Assembly: GCA_025458865.1 (NCBI GenBank)
Contig: JALORP010000033.1
Location: 1-32,295, forward strand
Reading direction: 5' to 3'
Length of the DNA stretch: 32,295 nucleotides
From: Steroidobacteraceae bacterium
GTDB taxonomy: Bacteria; Pseudomonadota; Gammaproteobacteria; Steroidobacterales; Steroidobacteraceae
Positions 6,327 through 16,768 of this stretch are shown piece by piece (the first letter of the stretch is position 1; each line of letters starts with the position of its first letter). The notes beneath the pieces are model-generated. The model saw nothing but the letters and a program-made list of their open reading frames with translations. It had not been told where the DNA came from and searched no databases. A program made the position numbers and the translations under genes.

Positions 6327-8252
6327 ATGCCCGTGATCACGCTGCCGGACGGCAGCCAGAGACAGTACGAGCAGCCGGTGACGGTCGCGGAGGTCGCGGC
6401 CAGCATCGGTGCGGGACTCGCGCGCGCCGCGCTCGCGGGCGAGGTGGACGGGCGCATGGTGGACACGTCCTGCCGGATCGAGAAGGACGCGCGCCTGCGC
6501 ATCATCACGACCCGCGACCCCGAGGGTCTCGAGGTCATTCGCCACTCGACCGCGCACCTGCTGGCGCAGGCGGTCCAGTCCATCTACCCCGACGCCCAGG
6601 TCACCATCGGCCCGGTCATCGAGGACGGGTTCTATTACGACTTCGCGTCCAAGCGGCCCTTCACGCCCGAGGATCTCGAGAAGTTCGAGGCCCGCATGAA
6701 GGAGCTCGCTGCGGCCGACCTGCCGGTGCATCGCCGCGTGCTGCCGCGCGACGAGGCTGCCCGGCACTTCCGCGCGATCGGCGAGGAATACAAGGCGAAG
6801 ATCATCGAGGACATCCCGGCGGGCGAGGACATCTCGCTCTATGGGCAGGGTGACTGGGAGGATCTCTGCCGCGGTCCGCACGTGCCGAGCACGGGGAAGC
6901 TCGGGGCTTTCAAGCTGATGAAGGTCGCGGGCGCCTACTGGCGCGGCGACTCGAAGAACGAGATGCTCCAGCGGGTCTACGGCACGGCCTGGCCCGACGA
7001 GAAGCAGCTCAAGGCCTATCTCCACCGCCTCGAGGAGGCGGAGAAGCGCGACCACCGCCGCCTCGGGCGGGAACTCGACCTGTTCCACCAGCAGGACGAG
7101 GCCGTGGGCAGCGTGTTCTGGCACGCGAAAGGCTGGACGCTGTGGCGGACGATCGAGCAGTACGTCCGGGACCGGCTGGTCCTCGCGGGCTACGTCGAGG
7201 TGAAGACGCCGCAGCTGCTGGACCGCGTGCTGTGGGAGAAGTCGGGGCACTGGGAGGCCTACCGCCCGAACATGTTCATCGCCGAGTCCGAGGATCGCTT
7301 CCTCGCCGTCAAGCCGATGAACTGCCCGGGCCACGCGCTCATCTTCAAGCAGGGGATCAAGTCCTACCGCGACCTGCCGCTGCGCATGGCGGAATTCGGC
7401 GCCTGCCACCGCAACGAGCCGTCGGGCGCGCTGCACGGCCTGATGCGCGTGCGCGCCTTCACGCAGGACGACGCCCACATCTTCTGCACGGAAGACCAGA
7501 TCAATGCCGAGACGGTCGCGTTCTGCGACCTGCTGAAGGGCATCTATGCGGACTTCGGCTTCACCGAGGTGCGGGTGAAGTTCTCCGACCGTCCGGAACA
7601 TCGGGTGGGCAGCGACGAGACCTGGGACAAGGCCGAAGGCGCCCTGCGCGCCGCGGTCGAGGCCGCCGGGCTCGAGTACACCATGAACCCGGGCGAGGGC
7701 GCCTTCTACGGCCCGAAGCTGGAGTTCGTGCTCAAGGACGCCATCGGCCGGGACTGGCAGTGCGGCACGCTGCAGCTGGATTTCCAGCTTGCCGGCCGGC
7801 TGGGCGCGGAGTACGTAGCCGAGGACGGCGAGCGCCGGCACCCGGTCATCCTGCATCGCGCCATTCTGGGCTCGTTCGAACGGTTTATCGGGATCCTGAT
7901 CGAGAATTACGCCGGCAAGCTGCCCCCCTGGCTCGCGCCGGTGCAGGCCGTTGTGATGAATATCACCTCCCGGCAGGAGGCCTTTGTCGTGGAGGCTGCG
8001 GAAATCCTTAAGAATCAGGGGCTTCGCGTGGAGACCGACTTGCGCAACGAGAAAGTCGGCTATAAAATCCGCGAACATACGCTGGCCCGCGTCCCGTTCC
8101 TGCTCGTGGCAGGCGACCGGGAGGTGGAGTCCAGAACGCTGGCCGTGCGCACGCGATCCGGCAAGGATCTCGGTACGCTGCCTCTCGACGAGGTAGCCGC
8201 CATGATCGCCCGGGATGTCGCGAGCCGCGGCCGTACTTTGTTGGAGGACTGA
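6327..8252 (+). CDS. thrS: Threonine-tRNA ligase
   Basis: Charges tRNA-Thr and edits mischarged seryl-tRNA. The 641-residue length is typical. Order: TGS domain (about 1-62, [11 protein letters not shown]), editing domain with HSTAH (H73, H77), the class II catalytic core with the zinc cysteine in MNCPGH (C333), motif 2 region [35 protein letters not shown], and the C-terminal anticodon-binding domain ([13 protein letters not shown] to the end). ATG 6327 has GGAG 8 nt upstream and matches the usual start of the TGS domain; the frame is open further upstream but without homology. It heads the translation block. Its stop overlaps the ribosome-site region of infC, so the two are translationally close. 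Confidence 0.97.
   Translation: MPVITLPDGSQRQYEQPVTVAEVAASIGAGLARAALAGEVDGRMVDTSCRIEKDARLRIITTRDPEGLEVIRHSTAHLLAQAVQSIYPDAQVTIGPVIEDGFYYDFASKRPFTPEDLEKFEARMKELAAADLPVHRRVLPRDEAARHFRAIGEEYKAKIIEDIPAGEDISLYGQGDWEDLCRGPHVPSTGKLGAFKLMKVAGAYWRGDSKNEMLQRVYGTAWPDEKQLKAYLHRLEEAEKRDHRRLGRELDLFHQQDEAVGSVFWHAKGWTLWRTIEQYVRDRLVLAGYVEVKTPQLLDRVLWEKSGHWEAYRPNMFIAESEDRFLAVKPMNCPGHALIFKQGIKSYRDLPLRMAEFGACHRNEPSGALHGLMRVRAFTQDDAHIFCTEDQINAETVAFCDLLKGIYADFGFTEVRVKFSDRPEHRVGSDETWDKAEGALRAAVEAAGLEYTMNPGEGAFYGPKLEFVLKDAIGRDWQCGTLQLDFQLAGRLGAEYVAEDGERRHPVILHRAILGSFERFIGILIENYAGKLPPWLAPVQAVVMNITSRQEAFVVEAAEILKNQGLRVETDLRNEKVGYKIREHTLARVPFLLVAGDREVESRTLAVRTRSGKDLGTLPLDEVAAMIARDVASRGRTLLED
8040..8068 (+). promoter_or_regulatory. 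Candidate internal promoter for infC-rpmI-rplT
   Basis: TTGCGC (8040-8045) and TAAAAT (8063-8068) are separated by 17 nt, inside the thrS 3' region and about 190 bp before infC. The -10 matches consensus at 5 of 6 positions; the -35 matches only in TTG. In E. coli the infC promoters also lie inside thrS, which supports the call. Confidence 0.4.
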
Positions 8253-8255
8253 AGT

Positions 8256-8774
8256 ATTTCAACGAGCAAGCGCACCCGGCGCAACGACGACATCACCTCG
8301 CCGCAGCTGCGAGTGATTGATGCCAACGGCCAGATGCTCGGCATCCTGGACCGCGCCGAGGCCCTGCAGATGGCTGCAGGACAGGAGATGGACCTGGTGG
8401 AAGTTTCGCCGATGGCGGAGCCGCCGGTCTGCCGGATCATGGACTACGGCAAGTTCCTGTTCGAGCAGAACAAGAAGGCGCATTCGGCTAAGCGCAAGCA
8501 GAAGCAGGTGCAGGTCAAGGAAGTGAAGTTCCGGCCTGGCACCGAGGAAGCGGACTACCAGGTCAAGCTGCGCAACCTGATCCGCTTCCTGACCGATGGA
8601 GACAAGGCCAAGGTGACCCTGAGGTTCCGCGGCCGCGAGATGGCCCACACCGAAGTGGGCCGCAGGCTCCTGGACAGGCTGGTGACCGACCTCGCCGAGA
8701 TCGGCCAAGTCGAGCAGCATCCGTCCATGGAAGGCCGCCAGATGGTGATGATCATCGGCGGCAAGAAGAAGTGA
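8256..8774 (+). CDS. infC: Translation initiation factor IF-3, ATT start codon
   Basis: Binds the 30S subunit, prevents 50S joining and checks start-codon pairing. The protein has 172 residues, the usual size. The N-terminal domain includes [20 protein letters not shown] and [25 protein letters not shown]; a lysine-rich linker follows ([11 protein letters not shown]); then the C-terminal domain [26 protein letters not shown]. The start is the non-canonical ATT at 8256, with GGAGG 8 nt upstream (8243-8247). Any ATG/GTG-based call begins at 8313 or later and loses the conserved N-terminus. An ATT start is known in E. coli infC, where IF-3 represses its own translation by rejecting the poor start codon. 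The same loop is inferred here. Confidence 0.95.
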   Translation: MSTSKRTRRNDDITSPQLRVIDANGQMLGILDRAEALQMAAGQEMDLVEVSPMAEPPVCRIMDYGKFLFEQNKKAHSAKRKQKQVQVKEVKFRPGTEEADYQVKLRNLIRFLTDGDKAKVTLRFRGREMAHTEVGRRLLDRLVTDLAEIGQVEQHPSMEGRQMVMIIGGKKK

Positions 8775-8807
8775 TCGCCGGCGAGGTGCCGGTACGACAC
8801 AAGTGAA

Positions 8808-8851
8808 CGGCGGCTTGCCGCCGGGAACGCCTCCAGCCCGGGTTCGCCCGG
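8808..8851 (+). promoter_or_regulatory. Two hairpins in the infC-rpmI leader
   Basis: CGGCGG-CTTG-CCGCCG (8808-8823) and CCGGG-TTCG-CCCGG (8838-8851) lie in the 105-bp gap before rpmI. No T-run follows either, so they are unlikely to be plain terminators. In E. coli, ribosomal protein L20 represses rpmI-rplT translation through a structured leader at this place. These stems may play that role here; sequence similarity to the known L20 site was not established. Confidence 0.35.
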
Positions 8852-8879
8852 TGTGAAGAGGTCATAACAGGAGATCGAG

Positions 8880-9074
8880 ATGCCCAAGTTGAAGACCAAC
8901 CGGGCTGCGGCGAAGCGTTTTCGCAAGACTGCGAAGGGCTTCAAGCGCGCGCAGTCCCACCGTCGCCACATTCTCACGAAGAAGCCCAGCAAGCGGAAGC
9001 GCCAGCTCGGCACCGGCAAGATGGTGCACGAGACGGACGTCGGCCGGCTCGAAAAGCTGATGCCCAACGCCTGA
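8880..9074 (+). CDS. rpmI: 50S ribosomal protein L35
   Basis: Small basic ribosomal protein of 64 residues, full length ([21 protein letters not shown], then [18 protein letters not shown]). The ATG has AGGAG a few bases upstream. It lies between infC and rplT in the conserved order. Expression is probably coupled to rplT, 27 bp downstream. Confidence 0.97.
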   Translation: MPKLKTNRAAAKRFRKTAKGFKRAQSHRRHILTKKPSKRKRQLGTGKMVHETDVGRLEKLMPNA

Positions 9075-9100
9075 ACAGCACGCTGAAACGAGGAGAATGA

Positions 9101-10570
<1,470 letters not shown>

Positions 10571-10573
10571 GCG

Positions 10574-12955
10574 GTGAAGGTCAGCATCGATTGGCTGCGC
10601 GAGTGGGTTGACGCGGGCTGGGACACGGCCACGCTTGCCGCCCGCCTTACGATGGCGGGCCTCGAGGTCGAGGGCATCGAGCCTGCCTGCGCGCCGTTCA
10701 CCGGTATCGTCGTGGGCGAGGTCGTCGCCTGCGAGCGCCACCCGGACGCGGACAAGCTCACCGTCTGCACGGTCCACGACGGCTCGGCCGCGCCGCTGCA
10801 GGTGGTGTGCGGAGCGCCGAATGTCCGGCCGGGCCTGCGATCGGCCTTCGCGCGCGTCGGCGCCGAGCTGCCCGGCGGCCTCAGGATCAAGCGCGCCAGG
10901 CTGCGCGGCGTGGAGTCGAACGGCATGCTCTGCTCCGCGCGTGAGCTGGGGCTCGGCGAGGGCCACGCCGGGATCATCGAGCTGCCCGCGGAACTGGCAG
11001 TCGGCCAGGACCTGCGCGCGGCGCTTGCGCTCGATGACGAGGTGCTGGAGATCAACGTCACGCCGAACCGCGGCGACGCGCTCTCCGTGCTCGGCGTCGC
11101 GCGCGACGTCGCGGCGCTCGCGGCCGCGAAGCTCGCTCCGGTGCCGGCGGAGCCGGTGACCGCAGCCATCAAGGAGCGCTTCGAGGTGCGCCTGTCGGCG
11201 CCGGCGGCGTGCCCGCGGTTCGCTGGTCGCGTGATCCGGGGCCTGCGCGCCGATGCACGCACGCCGATCTGGATGTGCGAACGCCTGCGCCGGGCGGGGC
11301 TCAGGCCCATCAGCCCGGTCGTGGATGTCACCAACTACGTGATGCTCGAGCTGGGGCAGCCGATGCACGCCTACGACCTCAGGCGGCTCCACGGGTACAT
11401 CGATGTCCGTTGGGCGCGCGAAGGCGAGGAACTCGCGCTGCTCGACGGCCGGACCGCGAAGCTGGAGCCGGACGTGCTGGTCATCGCGGATGCCGCCGGT
11501 CCCGTCGGGGTCGCGGGCATCATGGGCGGCGAGCGAAGCGGCATCGACGAAGGCACCACCGACGTCTTCCTGGAGGTCGCCTACTTCGCGCCCGACGCGA
11601 TCGCCGGCCGCGCCCGGCGCCTCGGCATGCAGACCGACGCCTCCCAGCGCTTCGAGCGCGGGGTGGACCCGAAGCTTCAGGAGCGCGCCCTCGACCGTGC
11701 CACGAGGCTCATGCTGGACATCGCAGGCGGCCAGGCCGGGCCGGCCGTGCTCACGCAGGTCGAGGCCGAGTTGCCGCGGCGGCCGAGCGTGCAGCTCGAG
11801 GTCGCGCGCATCGGCCGGCTGCTCGGCGTCGAGGTGCCGCGCCACGAGGTGGAGGCGATGCTGCGCCGCCTCGGCATGCAGGTCGCCGGTGCGGGCGAAA
11901 CGCTGGGCGTGATCCCGCCCAGCCACCGGTTCGACGTCTCGCTGCCGCAGGACGTGATCGAGGAAGTGGCGCGGCTCTACGGGTACGACCGCATCCCCGA
12001 ATCCGATGCTCCGATGCCCCAGGTCCCTCGGCCGGCGACGGAACAGCGCGTGGCGCGCGAGCGCCTGGCGCTCCAGCTGGCCGACCGGGGCTACCAGCAG
12101 GCCGTGACCTACAGCTTCGTTGCTCCGGCCATGCAGCGCCTGCTGGACCCCTCGGGGGAAAGCCTCGCGCTGTCGAACCCGATCTCGGCGGATCTGGCGG
12201 TGATGCGCAGCTCGCTCTGGCCGGGACTGGTTCAGGCGCTGATCGAGAACGTGCGCCGCCAGCAGGATCGGGTCCGGCTGTTCGAGATCGGAACGCGCTT
12301 CATCGTCACGGGTGGCGCGCTTACCGAGCGACAGTCCATCGCCGGGCTGGCCTGGGGGCGGGCCGTCCCAGAGCAGTGGGGCATGCCGTCGCGCGAGACG
12401 GACTTCTTCGACGTGAAGGGCGACGTGCAGGCGCTGTTCGCGCTGACGGGACAGCGTGACCCTGGCTACGTCGCCGATGCGTTACCTTGCCTGCACCCGG
12501 GCCGCAGCGCGCGGGTGACCGGTGCGTCCGGCACGCTCGGCTGGATCGGTGAGTTGCACCCGGACCTGTGCCGCAAGCTCGAATTGCGCCAGCCGCCGAT
12601 CGTCTTTGAATTGGATGTCGAATCGAGCTTCAGAGCGCAACTTCCTGTTTTTATTGAGATATCTCGCTATCCTCAGGTTCGGCGCGACCTGGCGGTGGTG
12701 GTGCCGGAGGCTGTCAGCTTCGATCAGATTCGTAGTGTTGTCCTGGCCGCTGCAGCGGGCAGCCTCCGCGAATTGCGGCTGTTCGACGTCTACCGGGGGC
12801 AAGGTATAGAACCCGGTGCAAAAAGTGTCGCTTTAGGATTGATTTTGCAGGAAAGATCTCGCACGCTTACGGACGCAGACGGGGATGCGGTCGTCGCGGC
12901 CGTGATAGCTCGCCTCAGAAGCGAGCTCGGAGCCAGTATCAGGGACCACGCGTGA
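10574..12955 (+). CDS. pheT: Phenylalanine-tRNA ligase beta subunit
   Basis: Beta subunit carrying tRNA-binding and editing functions, 793 residues, typical length. It starts with GTG at 10574 ([15 protein letters not shown]), four bases after the pheS stop. Domains in order: tRNA-binding EMAP-like domain (about 40-150, [19 protein letters not shown]), B3/4 editing region (around 210-390, [24 protein letters not shown]), B5, the catalytic-like core ([24 protein letters not shown]), and the C-terminal FDX-ACB anticodon-binding fold ([17 protein letters not shown] to the end). The last ~350 bp are clearly less GC-rich than the rest. The stop overlaps the start of ihfA. Confidence 0.97.
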   Translation: MKVSIDWLREWVDAGWDTATLAARLTMAGLEVEGIEPACAPFTGIVVGEVVACERHPDADKLTVCTVHDGSAAPLQVVCGAPNVRPGLRSAFARVGAELPGGLRIKRARLRGVESNGMLCSARELGLGEGHAGIIELPAELAVGQDLRAALALDDEVLEINVTPNRGDALSVLGVARDVAALAAAKLAPVPAEPVTAAIKERFEVRLSAPAACPRFAGRVIRGLRADARTPIWMCERLRRAGLRPISPVVDVTNYVMLELGQPMHAYDLRRLHGYIDVRWAREGEELALLDGRTAKLEPDVLVIADAAGPVGVAGIMGGERSGIDEGTTDVFLEVAYFAPDAIAGRARRLGMQTDASQRFERGVDPKLQERALDRATRLMLDIAGGQAGPAVLTQVEAELPRRPSVQLEVARIGRLLGVEVPRHEVEAMLRRLGMQVAGAGETLGVIPPSHRFDVSLPQDVIEEVARLYGYDRIPESDAPMPQVPRPATEQRVARERLALQLADRGYQQAVTYSFVAPAMQRLLDPSGESLALSNPISADLAVMRSSLWPGLVQALIENVRRQQDRVRLFEIGTRFIVTGGALTERQSIAGLAWGRAVPEQWGMPSRETDFFDVKGDVQALFALTGQRDPGYVADALPCLHPGRSARVTGASGTLGWIGELHPDLCRKLELRQPPIVFELDVESSFRAQLPVFIEISRYPQVRRDLAVVVPEAVSFDQIRSVVLAAAAGSLRELRLFDVYRGQGIEPGAKSVALGLILQERSRTLTDADGDAVVAAVIARLRSELGASIRDHA

Positions 12956-13257
12956 TGGCGTTGACCAAAGCGGAAATCGCCGAGGCGCTCTTCAACCAGC
13001 TCGGCCTGAACAAGCGCGAGGCGCGCGAGCTGGTCGACCTGTTCTTCGAGGAGATCCGCGCCGCGCTGGCGACGGGCCAGCAGGTCAAGCTGTCCGGGTT
13101 CGGCAACTTCGACCTGCGTGACAAGAACCAGCGCCCCGGGCGCAATCCGAAGACCGGCGAGGAGATCCCGATTTCCGCGCGCCGGGTGGTCACCTTCCGT
13201 CCCGGCCAGAAACTGAAGGCCAGGGTCGAGGCGTATGCTGGAACCAAGCCACAATAA
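12955..13257 (+). CDS. ihfA: Integration host factor alpha subunit
   Basis: Alpha subunit of the sequence-specific DNA-bending heterodimer IHF, 100 residues. The sequence [35 protein letters not shown] and the beta-arm region [34 protein letters not shown] are near-identical in pattern to E. coli IhfA. The ATG at 12955 fits homology; a GTG directly before it adds one residue. The start overlaps the pheT stop by one base, so translation is probably coupled. In E. coli ihfA also has its own promoter within pheT, which may apply here given the AT-rich stretch upstream. Confidence 0.96.
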   Translation: MALTKAEIAEALFNQLGLNKREARELVDLFFEEIRAALATGQQVKLSGFGNFDLRDKNQRPGRNPKTGEEIPISARRVVTFRPGQKLKARVEAYAGTKPQ

Positions 13258-13591
13258 GGATCTGCCGCCGATCCCGGCCAAGCGCTACTTCACCATCGGC
13301 GAAGTCAGCGAGTTGTGCGCGGTGAAGCCGCATGTCCTGCGCTACTGGGAGCAGGAGTTCCCGCAGCTCAAGCCCGTCAAGCGCAGGGGCAACCGCCGTT
13401 ACTACCAGCGCCAGGACGTGATGATCATCCGCCAGATCCGGGCCCTGCTGTACGACCAGGGCTTCACGATCGGCGGCGCGCGCAACCGGCTCGAGGGCGA
13501 AGAGGCGCGCGAGGACGTGTCCCACAGCCAGCAGGTCATCCGCCAGCTGCGCGTCGAGCTCGAGGACATCCTCAGGCTCCTGCGGCGCTGA
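13235..13591 (+). CDS. MerR-family transcriptional regulator downstream of ihfA
   Basis: Small MerR-type DNA-binding protein, 118 residues. The winged helix-turn-helix spans about 17-60 ([26 protein letters not shown], then [12 protein letters not shown]), followed by a dimerisation helix rich in Gln/Arg ([24 protein letters not shown]). No ligand-binding cysteines or effector domain are present. It overlaps the end of ihfA by 23 bp, an arrangement conserved in gammaproteobacteria, where the function remains undefined. A small hairpin, GGCGC-TGAG-GCGCC (13584-13597), overlaps its stop but lacks a T-run. Confidence 0.9.
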   Translation: MLEPSHNKDLPPIPAKRYFTIGEVSELCAVKPHVLRYWEQEFPQLKPVKRRGNRRYYQRQDVMIIRQIRALLYDQGFTIGGARNRLEGEEAREDVSHSQQVIRQLRVELEDILRLLRR

Positions 13592-13605
13592 GGCGCCACA
13601 TCGGC

Positions 13606-13611
13606 TATCAT
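13606..13611 (+). promoter_or_regulatory. Possible -10 box for tRNA-Pro
   Basis: TATCAT lies about 47 nt before the tRNA and matches the -10 consensus at 5 of 6 positions. No convincing -35 is visible 17 nt upstream. Weak call. Confidence 0.3.
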
Positions 13612-13657
13612 TTGTCCCCTGCGTCGGCGTGGCCGGCGCTCGAAGCAAACCCCCGGT

Positions 13658-13734
13658 CGGAGCGTGGCGCAGCCTGGTAGCGCACTTGCATGGGGTGCAA
13701 GGGGTCGCGAGTTCGAATCTCGCCGCTCCGACCA
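13658..13734 (+). tRNA. tRNA-Pro (anticodon GGG)
   Basis: A complete 77-nt cloverleaf with encoded CCA. Acceptor CGGAGCG pairs with CGCTCCG; the anticodon arm is CTTGC-ATGGGGT-GCAAG with anticodon GGG; the T arm is GCGAG-TTCGAAT-CTCGC; the D arm contains GCGC...GCGC with AGCCTGGTA. It would read CCC and CCU codons. It closes the translation block and has its own terminator-like hairpin directly downstream. Confidence 0.97.
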
Positions 13735-13755
13735 TTTACGATCGATACTCCACAG

Positions 13756-13781
13756 CAGCCGCCTCAGGGCGGCTGTTGCTT
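13756..13781 (+). terminator. Rho-independent terminator after tRNA-Pro
   Basis: CAGCCGCC-TCAG-GGCGGCTG forms a perfect 8-bp stem with a 4-nt loop (13756-13775), followed by TTGCTT. It lies 21 bp after the tRNA 3' end. Confidence 0.75.
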
Positions 13782-13844
13782 CGTGGGAGCGCGCACGCGC
13801 AATGGCCGCGAACGGGCCGGGCGCATCGTCGGAGGATGGACCTG

Positions 13845-13925
13845 ATGGGCCGACTGCTGCTGCTGGTGATCCTCGTCGTCGTCCTGCTCGCGGTGTGGCG
13901 GCTCTGGCTCGGCAGGCGTCGCTGA
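13845..13925 (+). CDS. 26-residue single-pass membrane peptide
   Basis: A short frame with a perfect GGAGG (13831-13835) 9 nt before ATG 13845. The product is one hydrophobic helix (LLLLVILVVVLLAVWRLWL) followed by a basic GRRR end, so it would insert with the basic tail on the cytoplasmic side. An in-frame ATG at 13836 directly abuts GGAGG and is less likely. It lies between the tRNA-Pro terminator and the end of the convergent hydroxylase genes. Nothing in the sequence indicates a target or function. It resembles the N-terminal helix of some short gammaproteobacterial membrane proteins, but no soluble domain follows. Confidence 0.5.
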   Translation: MGRLLLLVILVVVLLAVWRLWLGRRR

Positions 13926-13939
13926 AAGGCCCGCAGCGC

Positions 13940-16066
13940 TCAGGTCCAGGCCGTCTCCGACAGGGGTAGCCTGCGCACCGGTTTGCCGGTGAGCGCGAAC
14001 AGGGCGTTGGCCACCGCCGGTGCGATCGGCGGCAGCGGCGGCTCGCCGACGCCGCCCATCGCCTCGCCCGACTCGATGATCACCGTCTCGATGCTCTCGG
14101 GCGAGTCGGCGATCCTCAGCAAACGGTAGGTGTCGAAGTTGTCGTCCGCAGCGCCGCCGTCGGCGATGCGCACCTGCTCGCGCAGGGCGGCGGACAGGCC
14201 CTGCACGATGCCGCCCTCGACCTGGGAACGCACGCCATCCGGCAGCACGACCGACCCGCAGTCGAGCGCGCAGACGACGCGGTGGACGAACGGCCGTCCA
14301 TTTCGCAGCGAGACTTCCGCGACTTCGGCGCACAGGGAGCCGTAGCTCTCGACGTAGGCCATGCCGCGGGCGCGGCCGGCGGGAAGCGGCGTTCCCCAGC
14401 CGGCGGCCTTCGCCACCGTGTCGATGACGTTGAGCGCCCGCGCGTCGTGTGCGAGCAGTTCACGGCGCAGCTGCCAGGGATCCTTCGCCAGCGCTCTCGC
14501 CAGTTCGTCGAGGAAGCACTCGAGGAAATAGCCGTTCTGCGTGGCGCCGACGGCGCGCCAGGGGGCCATTGGCACGGGCTGGTCCACGCGAACCCAGTCC
14601 ACGCGGTAGGCGCCGGTGCGGTAGCGGGTGTCTCGCAGGCACTGCACCGACGAGCCATCGAGCTGCCCCTCCGGTAGCCCGCTCGGCGAGAAGCTTGCCC
14701 CGAGCGCCGGGCCGGCCGTGCGGATGCTGATGGCAGTCACGCGTCCTTCGGCGTCCCTTGCGGCCCTGAGGCGCGCGACCTGCGCCGGCCGGTACCAGCC
14801 CTGCGCCATCTCGTCCTCGCGGCGCCAGAAGAACTTTACCGGCCGCTGCAACTCCATCGCGGTGCGCACCGCACCGGGCACGCCATCCGACCCGAGCCGC
14901 CGGCCGAAGCCGCCGCCGAGCAGCGTGGTGTGGATCCTGATCCGCTCCGGCGGCAGTCCCGAGGCCTGCGCGGCGGCATCGCGGAACCGGTCCTGGGCCT
15001 GGCTGGGCGCCCACAGGTGCAGCACGCCGTCGGCATCGAGTTCCAGCGTGCAGGTCCACGGCTCCATGGGCGCGTGGGACAGGTAGGGCGCCTCGTAGAC
15101 CGCCTCGAAGGTCCCCGCCGCGGCGGCGAAGGTGGCCGCGACGTCGCCGTCGTTGCGTGCCTCGATCGCGCGCGCGTCGGCATCGAGGCCCGCGCGCATC
15201 TGCCGCGAGATCGTGGCGGAATCCAGCTTGTCGTGTGCCGTGGCGCGGAAGCGGATGGCGAGCGCCTCGGCGCCGCGGATCGCGGACCAGCTGTCGCCCG
15301 CGACGACGGCGGCGCCGCCGGGGATCGGTATCACCCGCTGCACGCCGGGGATCGCGAGCGCCGGCGCGGGATCCATGGATTCGAGCTCGGCGCCGAACAC
15401 CGGGCTCAGGCGAGCGCAGGCGTAGACCATGCCCGGCCGCACGACGTCCGACGCGAAGACCGGCTCGCCGCGCACCTTGGCCGGGATGTCCACGCGCGGC
15501 ACCTTGTGCCCGACATGGCGCCGGCTCGAGGCAGGGAGAAGCCTAGGCTCAGCCGGGGGCGTCATCGTCGCGGCGTCGGCGACGAGCGCGGCGAACGCCA
15601 GGCGCCGGCCGCTCGCCGCGTGCACTACCTCGGCCGCCTCCACGGCGAGTTCGCCGGCAGGGACGCCGAGTTGTTGCGCGGCGGCGGCCGTCAGCATCTC
15701 GCGCGCCTGCGCCGCGGCCTTGCGCAGCGGCTCGTGCCAGCCGCGCACGCCCCAGGAGCCGCCCGAGGACATGGAGCCGTTGCGGCGGAACGGGTCCGAC
15801 GGCTCCGCGGTCTCGACGCGCACGCGCTCGATCGGCACGCCGAGCTCGTCGGCGACGATGACGGCGTGGCCGGTGTGCGTGCCTTGGCCCATCTCGGTCG
15901 TTGGCGAATAGAGCGTCACCGTGCCATCGGCGCCGACGCCCAGGTACGCGGTGACGTTGCCGGGCCCTGCGGGCCGGGACTGCGTGGAGCAGGCGGCGTG
16001 CAACGGCACCGTCAAGGCGACGAGCAGGCCGCCGCTGCCGGCGAGGAACTGGCGGCGGTCGATCAT
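13940..16066 (-). CDS. Molybdopterin-binding hydroxylase large subunit, IorB type
   Basis: Large subunit of a xanthine-oxidase-family molybdenum hydroxylase, 708 residues, resembling isoquinoline 1-oxidoreductase beta subunit and periplasmic aldehyde oxidoreductases. The N-terminus has a Tat signal (DRRQFLAGSGGLLVALTVPLHAACS), so the complex is expected in the periplasm; the following cysteine is compatible with a lipobox-like region but this is uncertain. Molybdopterin-binding segments include TTEMGQGTHTGHAVIVADEL and LLGGGFGRRLGSDG; the catalytic glutamate lies in GGVGEPPLPP near the C-terminus. It is translated from an ATGA overlap after the small subunit. No FAD subunit is adjacent, which is normal for the Ior group. 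The actual substrate (aldehyde or N-heterocycle) is unknown. Confidence 0.88.
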   Translation of the reverse strand: MIDRRQFLAGSGGLLVALTVPLHAACSTQSRPAGPGNVTAYLGVGADGTVTLYSPTTEMGQGTHTGHAVIVADELGVPIERVRVETAEPSDPFRRNGSMSSGGSWGVRGWHEPLRKAAAQAREMLTAAAAQQLGVPAGELAVEAAEVVHAASGRRLAFAALVADAATMTPPAEPRLLPASSRRHVGHKVPRVDIPAKVRGEPVFASDVVRPGMVYACARLSPVFGAELESMDPAPALAIPGVQRVIPIPGGAAVVAGDSWSAIRGAEALAIRFRATAHDKLDSATISRQMRAGLDADARAIEARNDGDVAATFAAAAGTFEAVYEAPYLSHAPMEPWTCTLELDADGVLHLWAPSQAQDRFRDAAAQASGLPPERIRIHTTLLGGGFGRRLGSDGVPGAVRTAMELQRPVKFFWRREDEMAQGWYRPAQVARLRAARDAEGRVTAISIRTAGPALGASFSPSGLPEGQLDGSSVQCLRDTRYRTGAYRVDWVRVDQPVPMAPWRAVGATQNGYFLECFLDELARALAKDPWQLRRELLAHDARALNVIDTVAKAAGWGTPLPAGRARGMAYVESYGSLCAEVAEVSLRNGRPFVHRVVCALDCGSVVLPDGVRSQVEGGIVQGLSAALREQVRIADGGAADDNFDTYRLLRIADSPESIETVIIESGEAMGGVGEPPLPPIAPAVANALFALTGKPVRRLPLSETAWT

Positions 16067-16533
16067 GACTGGGACTCCTTCGCGCGCGAGAGTTCAGCGG
16101 CTCGCAGCACCGCGGCCTCGATGCGCGGGTAGGTGCCGCAGCGGCACAGCACGCCGGTCATGCCCTCGCGAACCTGCTCGCGCGACGGGGAGGGGTTTCG
16201 CGCGAGCAGCGCCGCGGCCTGCATCACCTGGCCGCACTGGCAGTAGCCGCACTGCGGGACCTGCAGTTCGATCCAGGCCTGCTGCACCGGGTGTTCGCCG
16301 CCGAGTCCCTCGATCGTCGTGATGCGCTTGCCCGCGACCGTCGCGACCGGCACCACGCAGGATCGCACCGGAGCGCCGTCCAGGTGGACCGTGCAGGTTC
16401 CGCAGGCCGAAATGCCGCAGCCGTATTTCGCGCCCGGAAGTCCGAGAAGGTCGCGCAGCGCCCACAGCAGGGGCATCTCGGGGTCGGCCTCGAACGAGCG
16501 GGCCTCGCCGTTGATCTGGCATTCGATTTTCAT
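16063..16533 (-). CDS. (2Fe-2S)-binding small subunit of the hydroxylase, IorA type
   Basis: Electron-transfer subunit of 156 residues with two [2Fe-2S] clusters. The N-terminal plant-ferredoxin-like domain has CGISACGTC plus a further Cys in VRSCVVP; the C-terminal helical domain has CGYCQCGQVM and LCRCGTYPRI. These are all the cysteines needed for both clusters. It is the first gene of a two-gene operon: its stop overlaps the ATG of the large subunit by 4 bp. It has no signal peptide of its own and would be carried out by the Tat signal of its partner, as known for this family. ATG 16533 fits the usual start. Confidence 0.93.
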   Translation of the reverse strand: MKIECQINGEARSFEADPEMPLLWALRDLLGLPGAKYGCGISACGTCTVHLDGAPVRSCVVPVATVAGKRITTIEGLGGEHPVQQAWIELQVPQCGYCQCGQVMQAAALLARNPSPSREQVREGMTGVLCRCGTYPRIEAAVLRAAELSRAKESQS

Positions 16534-16582
16534 TCACGTCTCCTTGACGGCCGGGCGGGGTCCGCGGCGGCGGCGGCAGAGC

Positions 16583-16599
16583 CCCGGGCCATGCCCGGG
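16583..16599. repeat. Hairpin CCCGGGC-CAT-GCCCGGG
   Basis: A perfect 7-bp inverted repeat with a 3-nt loop in the 235-bp divergent gap between the hydroxylase operon and the phosphoribosyltransferase. It could be an operator or a leader stem for the minus-strand operon. No convincing promoter hexamers were seen in this gap. Confidence 0.3.
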
Positions 16600-16768
16600 A
16601 CAAGGGTAGCCCGGATCGGCGATGGGAGGAACCCGACGCGGCGGGACGTAAACTTCCCCATGCGCCGGCGGGCGGACGGCGGGAAACTGCGTCGAACGGA
16701 TGTCGTCGGGCCGCTGGCCTGCGTGAAAGCCCGGGTATTGCCGTCTAAGTGACCGGAGGTGAACGGCG

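Noticed and set aside
6240-8078. 612-codon minus-strand frame opposite thrS
   Set aside because: Typical high-GC antisense shadow; thrS on the plus strand is unambiguous.
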